Source: Runella defluvii
GTDB lineage: Bacteria; Bacteroidota; Bacteroidia; Cytophagales; Spirosomataceae
NCBI RefSeq assembly: GCF_014195535.1
Contig: NZ_JACIBY010000004.1
Coordinates: 409,945-473,944, forward strand
DNA length: 64,000 bases
Direction: 5' to 3'
Shown in pieces: positions 1 through 8,921 of the stretch. The notes beneath the pieces were generated by a model. That model was given only the letters and a program-made list of their open reading frames with translations, had not been told where the DNA came from and made no database searches. The translations under genes and the position numbers were made by a program. Within the stretch, counting starts at the first letter, position 1, and each line of letters begins with the position of its first letter.

Positions 1-17
1 GACAATTCGACATTTGG

Positions 18-728
18 TTACAACAGCCCTTCATCGGCAAAACTTAGGTAGCCAAGTTCAGAGATAATCAAATGATCTAAAATCGGAATGTCAAGCAATT
101 TGCCTGAAGTTACCAGCCGACGGGTAAGCTCTTTGTCTGCCTCACTTGGTTTTAGGTTGCCAGAAGGATGATTATGCACCAAAATCATCGAACTCGCAAG
201 GTGTTCTAACGCTGATTTAAAAATGATTTTGGGGTCGGCAATGGTACCCGAAATGCCTCCTTGACTAATTTGAACGGGGCGTATGACTTCATTGGAACGG
301 GTGAGGAGTAAAACCCAAAATTCTTCATGGGGCAAATCCATCAAGTACGACCTGATTTGTTCATAAGCATCTTTAGAGGAAGTTATCTTAGGGCGGCGCA
401 CTACGTCGCTGTCTTTTCTGCGCCTTCCTAATTCCAAGGCTGCGGCAATTGAAATGGCTTTTGCTTCGCCAATTCCTTTGATTTTCATCAAATCCTTCAG
501 GCTAAGTTTGGCCAACTCATTGAGGTTGTTGCTCGCTTTTTGAAGGATAATTTTTGACAAATCAACCGCTGATAATTCTCGCGTGCCCGAGCCAATTAAA
601 ATGGCAATGAGCTCAGCATCAGATAGTGCCCCTTTCCCTTTTAACAATAGCTTTTCGCGGGGACGGTCTTCTTCTGCCCAACTTAAAATTCGCCGTGAGG
701 TGTTGTACGCTGTTTCTTCAAAAGTCAT
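18..728 (-). CDS. radC: RadC family protein (JAMM/MPN+ domain)
   Basis: About 236 residues. An N-terminal UPF0758 part with a helix-hairpin-helix-like stretch (LSLKDLMKIKGIGEAKAISI) is followed by a JAB1/MPN metalloprotease-like domain. The zinc motif HNHPSG and a downstream SEAD segment are visible. RadC was once linked to DNA repair, but its cellular role is not established. I start at the ATG at 726-728 because the reading frame further upstream overlaps the start of the divergent glycosyltransferase and is not typical of the family. Length fits the family. Confidence 0.93.
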   Translation of the reverse strand: MTFEETAYNTSRRILSWAEEDRPREKLLLKGKGALSDAELIAILIGSGTRELSAVDLSKIILQKASNNLNELAKLSLKDLMKIKGIGEAKAISIAAALELGRRRKDSDVVRRPKITSSKDAYEQIRSYLMDLPHEEFWVLLLTRSNEVIRPVQISQGGISGTIADPKIIFKSALEHLASSMILVHNHPSGNLKPSEADKELTRRLVTSGKLLDIPILDHLIISELGYLSFADEGLL

Positions 729-792
729 GTTCAAAGGGAGTTGGTCAATCTTGCTGAAAATTATAGTAACTTGCCGTGGTAAATCATGCGAT

Positions 793-1803
793 ATGCGCAA
801 CTATAGTATTATCATTCCCGTTTATAATCGCCCCGATGAATTAGGCGAGTTATTGGAGTGCCTTGCCCAACAAACCTTCAAAAATTTTGAGGTTGTGGTG
901 GTGGAAGATGGCTCCAAAATCAAATGTAAAGACGTTGTTGATTCCTTTAAGTCACACTTGCAAATTGCTTACTATTACAAAGAAAACGGCGGGCAAGGGT
1001 TTGCGAGAAACTATGGTTTTGAACGGGCCAAAGGCGATTATTTTATTCTTTTAGATTCGGATGCCCTCTTAGAACCCAATTACTTAGCCATCGTTGACAA
1101 TCGCTTAAATACTGATTATGTGGACTTGTATGGTGGCCCTGATACCGACCATCCGAGTTTTACACCCATTCAAAAAGCGATTAGCTACTCAATGACCTCC
1201 GTTTTTACGACGGGCGGGATTCGGGGAAAGAAAAGCAATTTAGGCGGTACGTTTCACCCGCGAAGTTTTAATATGGGATTGTCGAGAAAAGTGTGGGAAA
1301 AAACGGGCGGTTTTCAAATCAGCCGAATGGGGGAGGATATTATTTTCAGTATTTCGGCATTACGATTCGGTTTCAAATCAGCGCTTATTCCCGAAGCTTT
1401 TATATACCATAAGCGAAGGACAGGCTTTGCGGCTTTTTTTCGGCAATTGCGCTTTTTTGGGCGTGCTCGCATCAATATTGGACGGTTTTATCCTACTGAG
1501 CTAAAATTGGTACACACCTTTCCGTTGTTGTTTACGTTGGGTTGCCTGAGTATTCCTTTTTTAGGATTAATTCATCCGTGGTTGTTTTATTTTGGGGCTG
1601 GCTTCTTGTGTCTTTATGTTGTGCTCCTTTTTATGGATGCTATCCGTCAATCCAAAAGTGTAAAAGTTGGTTTTTTGAGTGTCATCGCGGCTTTTGTTCA
1701 GTTGTTTGGCTACGGTTTTGGGTTTATTCAAGAAGGTTGGAAACGCTTATTTGAAAGTAAAACGCACCGCGAAACAGGTGCTCATATTGAATATCCTTCT
1801 TAG
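793..1803 (+). CDS. Family 2 glycosyltransferase, membrane-anchored
   Basis: 336 residues. The N-terminal GT-A domain opens with SIIIPVYNRPDELGELL, followed by VVVEDGS and the DSDALLEPNYL metal-binding DxD-like segment. A GEDIIFSISALRFG motif matches the ED acid region of GT2 enzymes. The last ~90 residues contain two or three hydrophobic helices, so the enzyme likely works at the cytoplasmic membrane on a polysaccharide or lipid-linked glycan; the substrate cannot be read from sequence. The ATG at 793 puts the GT2 motif at residue 5. A longer in-frame extension would overlap radC and shows no domain. Transcribed divergently from radC and convergently with gldN. Confidence 0.9.
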   Translation: MRNYSIIIPVYNRPDELGELLECLAQQTFKNFEVVVVEDGSKIKCKDVVDSFKSHLQIAYYYKENGGQGFARNYGFERAKGDYFILLDSDALLEPNYLAIVDNRLNTDYVDLYGGPDTDHPSFTPIQKAISYSMTSVFTTGGIRGKKSNLGGTFHPRSFNMGLSRKVWEKTGGFQISRMGEDIIFSISALRFGFKSALIPEAFIYHKRRTGFAAFFRQLRFFGRARINIGRFYPTELKLVHTFPLLFTLGCLSIPFLGLIHPWLFYFGAGFLCLYVVLLFMDAIRQSKSVKVGFLSVIAAFVQLFGYGFGFIQEGWKRLFESKTHRETGAHIEYPS

Positions 1804-1823
1804 AAAATAAAAAGTTGGAAAAT

Positions 1824-1853
1824 AAAAAAGGCGACCCTCGGGCCGCCTTTTTT
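1824..1853. terminator. Bidirectional terminator between glycosyltransferase and gldN
   Basis: An A-run, then the GC-rich hairpin GGCG/CGCC with an inner CCC/GGG pairing, then a T-run. The A- and T-runs flank both sides, so it can end transcription of the plus-strand glycosyltransferase and of minus-strand gldN. Confidence 0.8.
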
Positions 1854-1867
1854 GTAGTTTCGTTGGA

Positions 1868-2941
1868 TTAGTATTCCCACAAACCGTGCTCTAGTTCCAT
1901 CAATTCGTTTTCAACTTGAATTGATTTCCAAAGCGCTGATTTTTCGCTACCATAGATACTGATAAGGTCGCGATCCATTGGGTTTGAAAGTTTAGTAATA
2001 CGACCGTTAAACAAACGTAAGTCGAATGCATCGGCTAAGTTTTTGTGTTGTGCGGTGTTGTATTCGTTAAACCAAATGAATTTTTTCGGGTCACTACGGA
2101 AAAGCTTGTCCAAATCTTTATACTTAATCGTAGCTACAGGCATTTCAAGACCAGCTGGGTGTACATCGGCAGGAATGTAAATCGTCACTGTCTGAATGTC
2201 ATAGTATTGACGAGAACGTTTGCGGTCAAACACCCAGTCTTCTTTTATTTCTAAGACAGAAAGTTGATCAGGGAAGTACATGTTCTCAGCAAGCGCAGTA
2301 GCTTCAGCGGCGGCTTTTGCAGCAGCTTCTTCGGCCATCTTCTTCTTGATTTCTGTAGAATCCACTTTAGGAGGTTGAACTTTCGCTACAACAGCTCCTT
2401 TTTTGCCTTTAGTGGTTTTCTTTTTAGTCGGAGTACCCCAACCATCGTCAACGGGCTGCGTTTCTTTTTTAGGAGTACTACCCCAGCCATCATCAGCAGG
2501 TTTGGCAGCTGTTTTTTTGTCATCCTTTTTGGTGTCGCCCCAGCCGTCTGTACCTGTAGTAGCGTTGTCAAGCCCAAAGCCCGCTTTCCTTTCTTCGTCC
2601 GTTAGTACTTGACCTTGATTAGGGATTTGGAGTTTTTTGACAAAATCATCCATCGTCATTTTCTTGGTCATATCTTGGTCAACGTAAGCATCCAAAAGGC
2701 CCGCTTTCACGGCATCCATGATGTACTTGGTGATTTCGTTACCTTTTGAAAACATGGGCTGGTTTTGCTTTTCCTTCAAATCCAACCGACGCCACAGTGT
2801 ACGTTTCATCATGATGTCTGCATCATTAAATTCACGTACTGAGAGCGGATTAACCCCACGGTTATCTTTCTCCTGCGCCAACGCTCCTAAGCTCACAGTA
2901 GCTAATGCTACGCATCCCAATAAGGTTTTGACTCTGTTCAT
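1868..2941 (-). CDS. gldN: Gliding motility / T9SS protein GldN (PorN)
   Basis: 357 residues with an N-terminal signal peptide (MNRVKTLLGCVALATVSLGALAQ). Conserved GldN segments include NPLSVREFNDADIMMKRTLW near the N terminus and IYIPADVHPAGLEMPVATIKYKDL in the C-terminal half. GldN/PorN is a periplasmic component that forms the ring complex with the lipoprotein GldK/PorK in the type IX secretion machine. Around residues 130-185 there is a Lys/Thr-rich low-complexity insert with three DGWG repeats, unusual for the family. It is the last gene of gldK-gldL-gldM-gldN and ends at a shared terminator. Confidence 0.95.
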   Translation of the reverse strand: MNRVKTLLGCVALATVSLGALAQEKDNRGVNPLSVREFNDADIMMKRTLWRRLDLKEKQNQPMFSKGNEITKYIMDAVKAGLLDAYVDQDMTKKMTMDDFVKKLQIPNQGQVLTDEERKAGFGLDNATTGTDGWGDTKKDDKKTAAKPADDGWGSTPKKETQPVDDGWGTPTKKKTTKGKKGAVVAKVQPPKVDSTEIKKKMAEEAAAKAAAEATALAENMYFPDQLSVLEIKEDWVFDRKRSRQYYDIQTVTIYIPADVHPAGLEMPVATIKYKDLDKLFRSDPKKFIWFNEYNTAQHKNLADAFDLRLFNGRITKLSNPMDRDLISIYGSEKSALWKSIQVENELMELEHGLWEY

Positions 2942-3017
2942 TTTATTTTGTATTTAATTCGCTAGGGTATTAACGAACAATTTGTTGCAAACGATATGCT
3001 TGTTTCCTGCAAAAATA

Positions 3018-4613
3018 TTAGTTCAAAGGAATGTTTCTCAACTGGGTAGGTAACCCAGCATCATTTACGCTTCCTTTAAAGTTTTTACGTTGAACGCCCG
3101 AAACCTCAATGAAAAGACGGTCACCAGCCTGCGCTTGTGATGCCAATGGGGCAATAGAACCACTAGGGCCACTAATAACCACAGGCTGACCAACAGGGCG
3201 GTTGTTACGTACAAGTCGAATGGTCATTTCTGAAACGCGGAAACTTGCGTCTTCAGGCGAGAAAGCTTTAAAGCTAGGGTCAGCAACGGCATCCACGCGG
3301 ATGTTACGTGCCATACTTGCCTGAACACCTTTACGCTCATCTGCCAAAGCTCCATTGATGTAATACTCAAGACTTGGGCGAGGAACTGGTGTAACGCGGA
3401 ATGGCTCATTACCCATTACATTTCCTTGGTTTGAAATGCTGAGGGTTACGTTTCTGCTGTTTGGTACGATGATTACTTTTCCTTTACCGTTGTTGATAAA
3501 TTCGGCACCATCGCCACCAAATGATGGATTCCACAAGGCACCAAGTGCGGCACTTTGTACGCTCAACACGTTTTTACAACCAAGGTAAAGCGGAGGCAAT
3601 GTTCCTGTTTCAATTTGGTACGTTGGACGAGCTACTTTGTACTCATATTTCATTGAAATAGAAGTGTCACGTCCGCTTGGGGTTGGGAATGAAATAACCC
3701 CTTGCAATACTTTCGTAGCCAAACCATCTTTGTCGTATGCACCACCTTGGGCCGTAAACTCAATGATTCCTTTTCCGTCTTGAACGCGTACTGGAGAACC
3801 CCCCAAGCTCATGCGTGGGGTAAGGGCACTAGAAGAAGCGGCAATAAACATTTCGCCTTTAAACTTCGTCCCAGCTACTACTACTTTAGACTCGGCGCTA
3901 ATCATGGCCAAAATTTTATCAAACTTGATGTCTTTTGCCCCTACTTTTGCGGCGAGTGCATCCAACACCTCGGCTTCCAAACGGCGGATTTCCGATTGAC
4001 GCTGGCTCAATACCGCCAACGCTGCTGGAACTGGCGTTTGTTCAAAGTTGATAGCTGCAAAATCTTTGTTGCGCTGATCAACATCACGTTTAGCGAGAGG
4101 ATCGTCTTTGCCGTCGAGAGCCAACGGAGCAAAGTTCGTACCAGCAAGCTTGTTCATTTGGTCAACAAAACCGTTCAACTTGCTTTTAAGCTCATACGCT
4201 TTTCCATTTTTACCAGGACCAATCATGTAGATAGCCACCTTATCTTCTTCGTTGGGGTTTTTCACTTTGCCCGTTTCAGGGTCAATTCCACCGCCCGCTT
4301 CGTCGATAAGTTTTGTTTTGATGGCATCTATCTCTGATACAATCCCGCTGGCGATTTTGCGCACATCTTCGGCTTGTTTTACGATAGCGACTTCAAACGC
4401 ACGATTTCCAGACTTTTCCACTTTGTCGCGGATGCTTTCAACCGTTCTTTGATTTATTTTATTGGCAGCATTTGCCGAACCTTCCATACTTGTGTTCAAC
4501 AATTGGAATTTTTCCAATAACGCCGAACTCACTTGCAAGGCCAACATCGCTGTTAGTACTAGATACATCATCCCGATCATCTTCTGCCGGGGTGACTCTT
4601 TTCCTCCTGCCAT
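3018..4613 (-). CDS. gldM: Gliding motility / T9SS motor protein GldM (PorM)
   Basis: 531 residues. It opens with MAGGKESPRQKMIGMMYLVLTAMLALQVSSALL, that is a short cytoplasmic tail and one transmembrane helix (about 12-33). The large periplasmic part then includes the family's repeated beta domains. GldM pairs with GldL in the proton-powered rotary motor that drives T9SS secretion and gliding, spanning the periplasm to reach the GldK-GldN ring. Length and N terminus match the family closely. The neighbours gldL upstream and gldN downstream are in the standard order. Confidence 0.96.
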   Translation of the reverse strand: MAGGKESPRQKMIGMMYLVLTAMLALQVSSALLEKFQLLNTSMEGSANAANKINQRTVESIRDKVEKSGNRAFEVAIVKQAEDVRKIASGIVSEIDAIKTKLIDEAGGGIDPETGKVKNPNEEDKVAIYMIGPGKNGKAYELKSKLNGFVDQMNKLAGTNFAPLALDGKDDPLAKRDVDQRNKDFAAINFEQTPVPAALAVLSQRQSEIRRLEAEVLDALAAKVGAKDIKFDKILAMISAESKVVVAGTKFKGEMFIAASSSALTPRMSLGGSPVRVQDGKGIIEFTAQGGAYDKDGLATKVLQGVISFPTPSGRDTSISMKYEYKVARPTYQIETGTLPPLYLGCKNVLSVQSAALGALWNPSFGGDGAEFINNGKGKVIIVPNSRNVTLSISNQGNVMGNEPFRVTPVPRPSLEYYINGALADERKGVQASMARNIRVDAVADPSFKAFSPEDASFRVSEMTIRLVRNNRPVGQPVVISGPSGSIAPLASQAQAGDRLFIEVSGVQRKNFKGSVNDAGLPTQLRNIPLN

Positions 4614-4684
4614 TTTTGTAGATTACAGTTTTAGTTTACGGTATTACAGATACTTGCTCTTGGTACGACACCTAAGAACACGTT

Positions 4685-5491
4685 TTAGCCACGCATGGCA
4701 GCAAGCATGTTACCATACACATTGTTAAGCGACGTGATGTTGGTAGTCAACTTAGACATTTCGGCTTTGAACTGCTGTGATTCTTTCGTCGCATCAGCCA
4801 TGTTTGACATTGCAGTCGTCAAATTACCGTAGAAAGCGTTCATTGCTTTCAAATGCTTCGTAGTATCTTGCAATTCTAGTTCGTAAACTGCATTAAGGGC
4901 GCCCATGTTTTTAGTAATGAGCTGAAACTGCTCACGGTATTGTTGTGCGTCTTTGGTCGCATCCGCCATTGATGACATGGCGTTGATAGCTACTCCGTAC
5001 GATTTATTCATCTCGTTGATTGCGCCAGATGCTGTTTTTACATTTTTAGCGTAATCGTTTGTCGCCACGGTTGCGTCGGTCAAATCGCCGATTTTTGAAA
5101 CATTATCCGTCAAGCTCTTAAAGCTTTTACCCAAATTTTGGAAAATCTCAGGAGTGATGTTTGCTTCAGCAAGCATTTTGTCCATGTTGGCAGTTAAGCC
5201 AGTACCTTTTTTCTCTTCTTTGCGAGGAGCGGCTACGGGAGCCGAATCATCTAATAATTCAGGATATACTTTTTCCCAAGCGTATTCGTCGGCAGTAGGG
5301 TACAGAAAACTTTGAACTGCGTACAAAATAAAAATAACGGCCTCTGTCAAAAGACCTGCGGTTAATAGGGTAGTTGCACCTTCGATGTGCGTAATTTTTG
5401 CCCAAGCACCTACAATAACGACGGCTGCTCCGAGCGCATAAGCAGTAGGAACGATTTTACTCCAGAAAACACCTTGCTTTTGTGCTGCCAT
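4685..5491 (-). CDS. gldL: Gliding motility / T9SS motor protein GldL (PorL)
   Basis: 268 residues with two transmembrane helices near the N terminus (about 13-33 and 42-63). Glu50 in the second helix (LLTEAVIFILY) corresponds to the acidic residue proposed to couple proton flow in GldL. The cytoplasmic C-terminal part is helical with repeated segments of the type MSxMADATK(D/E)xQQ, seen twice (around residues 165 and 225). It works with GldM as the inner-membrane motor of T9SS. It lies 71 bp upstream of gldM and follows gldK after an intergenic hairpin. Confidence 0.95.
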   Translation of the reverse strand: MAAQKQGVFWSKIVPTAYALGAAVVIVGAWAKITHIEGATTLLTAGLLTEAVIFILYAVQSFLYPTADEYAWEKVYPELLDDSAPVAAPRKEEKKGTGLTANMDKMLAEANITPEIFQNLGKSFKSLTDNVSKIGDLTDATVATNDYAKNVKTASGAINEMNKSYGVAINAMSSMADATKDAQQYREQFQLITKNMGALNAVYELELQDTTKHLKAMNAFYGNLTTAMSNMADATKESQQFKAEMSKLTTNITSLNNVYGNMLAAMRG

Positions 5492-5557
5492 GATTCAATT
5501 AAAAATTGGTTATGAGATCAGTTAGAAATTATTTGTTTTAATATAGAAGGGGACAAA

Positions 5558-5592
5558 AATTGGGGTGCCGCTTTATGGGCAGCACCCCAATT
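5558..5592 (-). terminator. Strong hairpin between gldK and gldL
   Basis: A perfect 11-bp inverted repeat (AATTGGGGTGC / GCACCCCAATT) with a 13-nt loop lies in the gldK-gldL gap. On the minus strand it is followed by a short U-run (three to five U). It could be a partial terminator or a processing/stability element that sets gldK expression apart from gldLMN. The sequence alone does not decide which. Confidence 0.6.
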
Positions 5593-5613
5593 CAGTAAAA
5601 TCATTTTGATGGA

Positions 5614-6729
5614 TTATCTTTTACGTCCTCCGCGGGCAGTAGCTGCACGGCCTGCTAGGTTTTCAACGACGCAACGGAAACCGATGAAAGCACGTTTGTT
5701 GTCTTCATATTCCCAGCTACGTGTTCCTGTTTCGAGGAAATAAGCGACGTCTTTCCATGAACCCCCACGGATAATTTTACGTGGTTCGTCAGGGTTATCG
5801 TTCATCGGGTTCATATCCCAGTTAACAACTGTGGCATTATCAGCAAAAGCATCTAGTGTCCATTCGGCTACGTTACCTGCCATGTTATAGAGGCCATAGT
5901 CGTTGGCGTTGTAGGCATTGGCAGGAGCGGTGTAAGGATACCCGTCGGCGTCGTAGTTACCACGTTGTGGTTTGAAGTTCGCAAGGAAACAACCTTTGCC
6001 GTTGGCTACGTAAGGGTTACCCCAAGGGTATTTGGCCGAAGCACGACCACCACGCGCTGCCCATTCCCATTCTGCTTCGGTCGGAAGACGGAACTTAGGC
6101 GAGCTGTATTTTCCTTCTTTTGAACGGTAATCGTTGTAAAGATTAGAGCGCCAAGTTGAGAAATAGCGAGCGGCTTTCCAGCTAACACCTACAACAGGGT
6201 ACGTGTCGAAGGCTGGGTGAGAAAAATAGTATTCGGTCATTGGGTCACCATTGTGGTAGGTGAAGTCTTTCCGCCATACTGTTGTGTCTGGGTGATACTT
6301 TGCCATGATTTCTTCTTCACCTAGCACAGAAAGTGAGTCGGTCATCAAAGCAGTGACGAATTGACGGTACTCGTGGTTGGTGATTTCAGTATCGTCCATG
6401 TAGAAAGAAGTAATTGTCACGCGGCGGTTGAAGTTCACCTGCGTTGCTGCTACGTCTTCATCAGCTTGTCCCATCATGAACGAGCCCGAAGGAATCAAGA
6501 CCATACCATAGGGCGTATCTTGCTTGTAATCTTTACGACCAGCTGCAATGACTTCCCCATTCCGAACACCGACCTCTTGTTTGGCTCCTTTTTTGCCACC
6601 TTTACTTCCTCCTTTGCTGTTTTTACCGCCAAATTTATCTTTGACAAAACCGCAGCTTTGTAGCATAACTGCTACCATCACAATCCAAGCTCCTTTGGTG
6701 GCATAGCCGAAAAATCCCCTTTTGTTCAT
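5614..6729 (-). CDS. gldK: Gliding motility / T9SS lipoprotein GldK (PorK)
   Basis: About 371 residues. A lipoprotein signal ends in LQSC with Cys26 as the predicted acylated residue. A Lys/Gly-rich linker follows, then a formylglycine-generating-enzyme/sulfatase-modifying domain fold (SGSFMMGQADED, FRLPTEAEWEWAARGG, GLYNMAGNVAEWTLD, RKIIRGGSWKD, FIGFRCV). GldK uses this fold structurally in the outer-membrane-associated ring with GldN. I start at the ATG at 6727-6729, which puts the lipobox at the right distance; an ATG seven codons upstream is less likely. First gene of the gldKLMN operon. Confidence 0.94.
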   Translation of the reverse strand: MNKRGFFGYATKGAWIVMVAVMLQSCGFVKDKFGGKNSKGGSKGGKKGAKQEVGVRNGEVIAAGRKDYKQDTPYGMVLIPSGSFMMGQADEDVAATQVNFNRRVTITSFYMDDTEITNHEYRQFVTALMTDSLSVLGEEEIMAKYHPDTTVWRKDFTYHNGDPMTEYYFSHPAFDTYPVVGVSWKAARYFSTWRSNLYNDYRSKEGKYSSPKFRLPTEAEWEWAARGGRASAKYPWGNPYVANGKGCFLANFKPQRGNYDADGYPYTAPANAYNANDYGLYNMAGNVAEWTLDAFADNATVVNWDMNPMNDNPDEPRKIIRGGSWKDVAYFLETGTRSWEYEDNKRAFIGFRCVVENLAGRAATARGGRKR

Positions 6730-6864
6730 GGTTATTCCCGTTAGATTCAAAATTTCAGTATAGAAACGAAGTTCTATGAGTTTATTGTGTGCTTGTTTTT
6801 AAATTTCTGTTGTTTATTATCGCAATTGGTTCGCTACTGAGCCCTAAAAATTCTAAAAACAGCC

Positions 6865-6872
6865 CAAAATTA
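6865..6872 (-). promoter_or_regulatory. Candidate -7 box upstream of gldK
   Basis: The minus strand reads TAATTTTG, matching the Bacteroidota -7 consensus TAnnTTTG. A TTTG at 6899-6896 (minus strand) could be the -33 element with a 23-bp spacer, slightly long. It lies 136 bp upstream of the gldK start. Confidence 0.4.
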
Positions 6873-7005
6873 CGAAAAAAGCGATAACTTTTTATCAAAC
6901 GTGTACTGGTGGTCTAACAATAATTCTGCCAAATGGCTTGTCGTAGTAAAAAAGTTTCAGCAAATAGTAGAATACAGTTGATAAATAGGGTAATTATGAT
7001 TGTTT

Positions 7006-7965
7006 CTAATATCTAAATCGTGGTGTACGAACGGGCATTGCTTTGCGCTTAACAAATGGTGGTAAGGCATACGATAACATCATTTCAAACGATGCAGGAG
7101 CTTTGGTTGCTCTACCAAAACCTGTTAAATCGAACGCACCACCCAACCGAAATGATTGCCAATTGACTCCCGCAAGCAAATTAACCGATTCTTGTAAGCG
7201 GTAGGTAATGCCTCCAAAAACCCGGTCATTCCAAGTCGCCATGGCACCTCCTTCGATAGAAAGGGTTTTGGTACTGAAATTAACGGGCGTTTTGACAAGA
7301 ACCATCGGTTGAACAATCAGACCATAAATGGGTTCAAAACGATAACCGGCGGTTAGATAGGCGTTGGGTTCCAAGGCATTTTGAGCATCTCCACTCAAAC
7401 TAAACTTCGGACGGTTGAGGTGATTGATACTCGCACCCACGTAAAAGGTGGTAGCATCGTAAAAAGCCCCTAAGGCAATATCGGGCTGGCTTTGTCCCAG
7501 TCGTCCAGTTGGAATCAGTGGGTCTCCTGGGTCACGCGAGATTAATTTATTAAAATCAATGTAACGGTTCTGAAAGCCAACGCGAGCGCCAAGCGCTAAG
7601 GTATTATCGTTGATGTTCATCTTGTAAGCATACGACAACTGCACTTCTTGGCTGCCCATGGCGCCAAGTCGGTCGTTTACATAATTGACCCCAATGGCGC
7701 TTTTAATAAAATTAAGTGGTACGCTTCCTGTAAACATCAGGGTATTGGGTGCACCACCTTCGCCGCTGGAGGTTTGATAACCTTGCCATTGCATACGGTT
7801 GATAAGCTGAAAACGCGTCGTGCCGTCTTCCCCTGCCGTAGCTGGGTTAAAATAAAGCTGGCTGAAAGGAAAAAGCGTAAACTGTGCGTCTTGCTGGGCG
7901 TGCGAGATGGCAGAATGTCCTAACCAACTTATAATACTCAATAGAAGTAGCCGTGGGTATTTCAT
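7006..7965 (-). CDS. Type IX secretion system membrane protein PorP/SprF family
   Basis: About 319 residues. A signal peptide (MKYPRLLLLSIISWLGHSAISHA) precedes QQDAQFTLFPFSQLYFNPATAG, the typical start of PorP/SprF outer-membrane barrels. The rest is an alternating beta-strand pattern. Family members attach T9SS-dependent adhesins or partner with T9SS components at the outer membrane. The ATG at 7963-7965 starts directly at the signal peptide; a longer frame has no support. It sits upstream of gldK on the same strand with a 276-bp gap, so it is a separate unit linked by theme. Confidence 0.9.
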   Translation of the reverse strand: MKYPRLLLLSIISWLGHSAISHAQQDAQFTLFPFSQLYFNPATAGEDGTTRFQLINRMQWQGYQTSSGEGGAPNTLMFTGSVPLNFIKSAIGVNYVNDRLGAMGSQEVQLSYAYKMNINDNTLALGARVGFQNRYIDFNKLISRDPGDPLIPTGRLGQSQPDIALGAFYDATTFYVGASINHLNRPKFSLSGDAQNALEPNAYLTAGYRFEPIYGLIVQPMVLVKTPVNFSTKTLSIEGGAMATWNDRVFGGITYRLQESVNLLAGVNWQSFRLGGAFDLTGFGRATKAPASFEMMLSYALPPFVKRKAMPVRTPRFRY

Positions 7966-8127
7966 ATAGAAAAAGGGGGTATTTTCAATACAAACGACAA
8001 TTAGGGAAAAAAATTTGATATAAAAAAAGGGTTGAATCTTCAACCCTTATCATTAACGCATAAAATGATTCTAATGTTGCAACTACCCCCAAGAGTTCAT
8101 TGGATTGGTGTTTGGTTGCTTTTACTT

Positions 8128-8910
8128 TTAAAGGTTATTGGCCTTTTTGATGTAAATTTCGAGTGCCCCTGTCATGGAAGGAGCGTTGGGCATTGGTGCT
8201 TCAATGTCCAAAATCAAACCTGCATCCGTTACAGCTTTGGCGGTTGTTGGGCCAAAGGCAGCAATACGGGTTTTATTTTGCTCAAAATCAGGGAAGTTAC
8301 GGAACAAAGACGTAATTCCTGATGGACTGAAAAAGCACAAAATGTCGTAATACACATCGGTCAAGTCGGATAAATCGGCTGACACGGTTTCGTACATGAC
8401 TGCTTCCGTCAGGTGTAATTCATGGTTGCCCATAAACTCAGGAATATCATTGCGACGCTTATCAGAGCACGGGAATAAAAACTTTTCGTTTTTGTGCTTT
8501 TTGATAAGGTCAAGCAAATCGGCTGCTGTTTTTTGACCCGCAAAAATTTTGCGTTTCCGAATCTGAATATATTTCTGCAAATAGTTGGCGGTTTGCTCGG
8601 TCACGCAAAAATATTTCATTTCTGCGGGCATTTCGAGCTTGGCCTCCTTACAGATTCGGAAGAAGTGGTCAACAGCGTTACGGCTCGTAAAGATGATAGC
8701 CGTATGGTCCATAATGTTGATTTTCTGTTTACGAAAATCTTTGTATGATATCCCTTGTATTTCTATAAACGGACGGAAGTCAACCTTGAGGTTGTACCGG
8801 CGCGCTAACTCGAAGTAAGGGGATTTTTCGTCACTCGGACGAGCTTGTGAGACAAGAATACTCTCTACTTTATTCAATCGGTCTTGTTGCATCAAAATCG
8901 TTTCACTCAT
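8128..8910 (-). CDS. hemD: Uroporphyrinogen-III synthase
   Basis: About 260 residues. The HemD fold is recognisable from VESILVSQARPSDEKSPYFELA at the start, IIFTSRNAVDHFFR, FCVTEQTANYLQKY, FFSPSGITSLFRNFPD and IAAFGPTTAKAVTDAGL. It cyclises hydroxymethylbilane to uroporphyrinogen III in tetrapyrrole synthesis. The start at 8908-8910 (MSETILMQQD) leaves a 12-bp gap to the upstream DUF4271-type gene, suggesting co-transcription. Sequence similarity in this family is always low, but the motif order and neighbour fit. Confidence 0.88.
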   Translation of the reverse strand: MSETILMQQDRLNKVESILVSQARPSDEKSPYFELARRYNLKVDFRPFIEIQGISYKDFRKQKINIMDHTAIIFTSRNAVDHFFRICKEAKLEMPAEMKYFCVTEQTANYLQKYIQIRKRKIFAGQKTAADLLDLIKKHKNEKFLFPCSDKRRNDIPEFMGNHELHLTEAVMYETVSADLSDLTDVYYDILCFFSPSGITSLFRNFPDFEQNKTRIAAFGPTTAKAVTDAGLILDIEAPMPNAPSMTGALEIYIKKANNL

Positions 8911-8921
8911 ATCACAACTTC

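Noticed and set aside
3702-4337. 211-codon antisense frame within gldM
   Set aside because: It lies fully opposite the conserved GldM coding sequence and has no recognisable domain.
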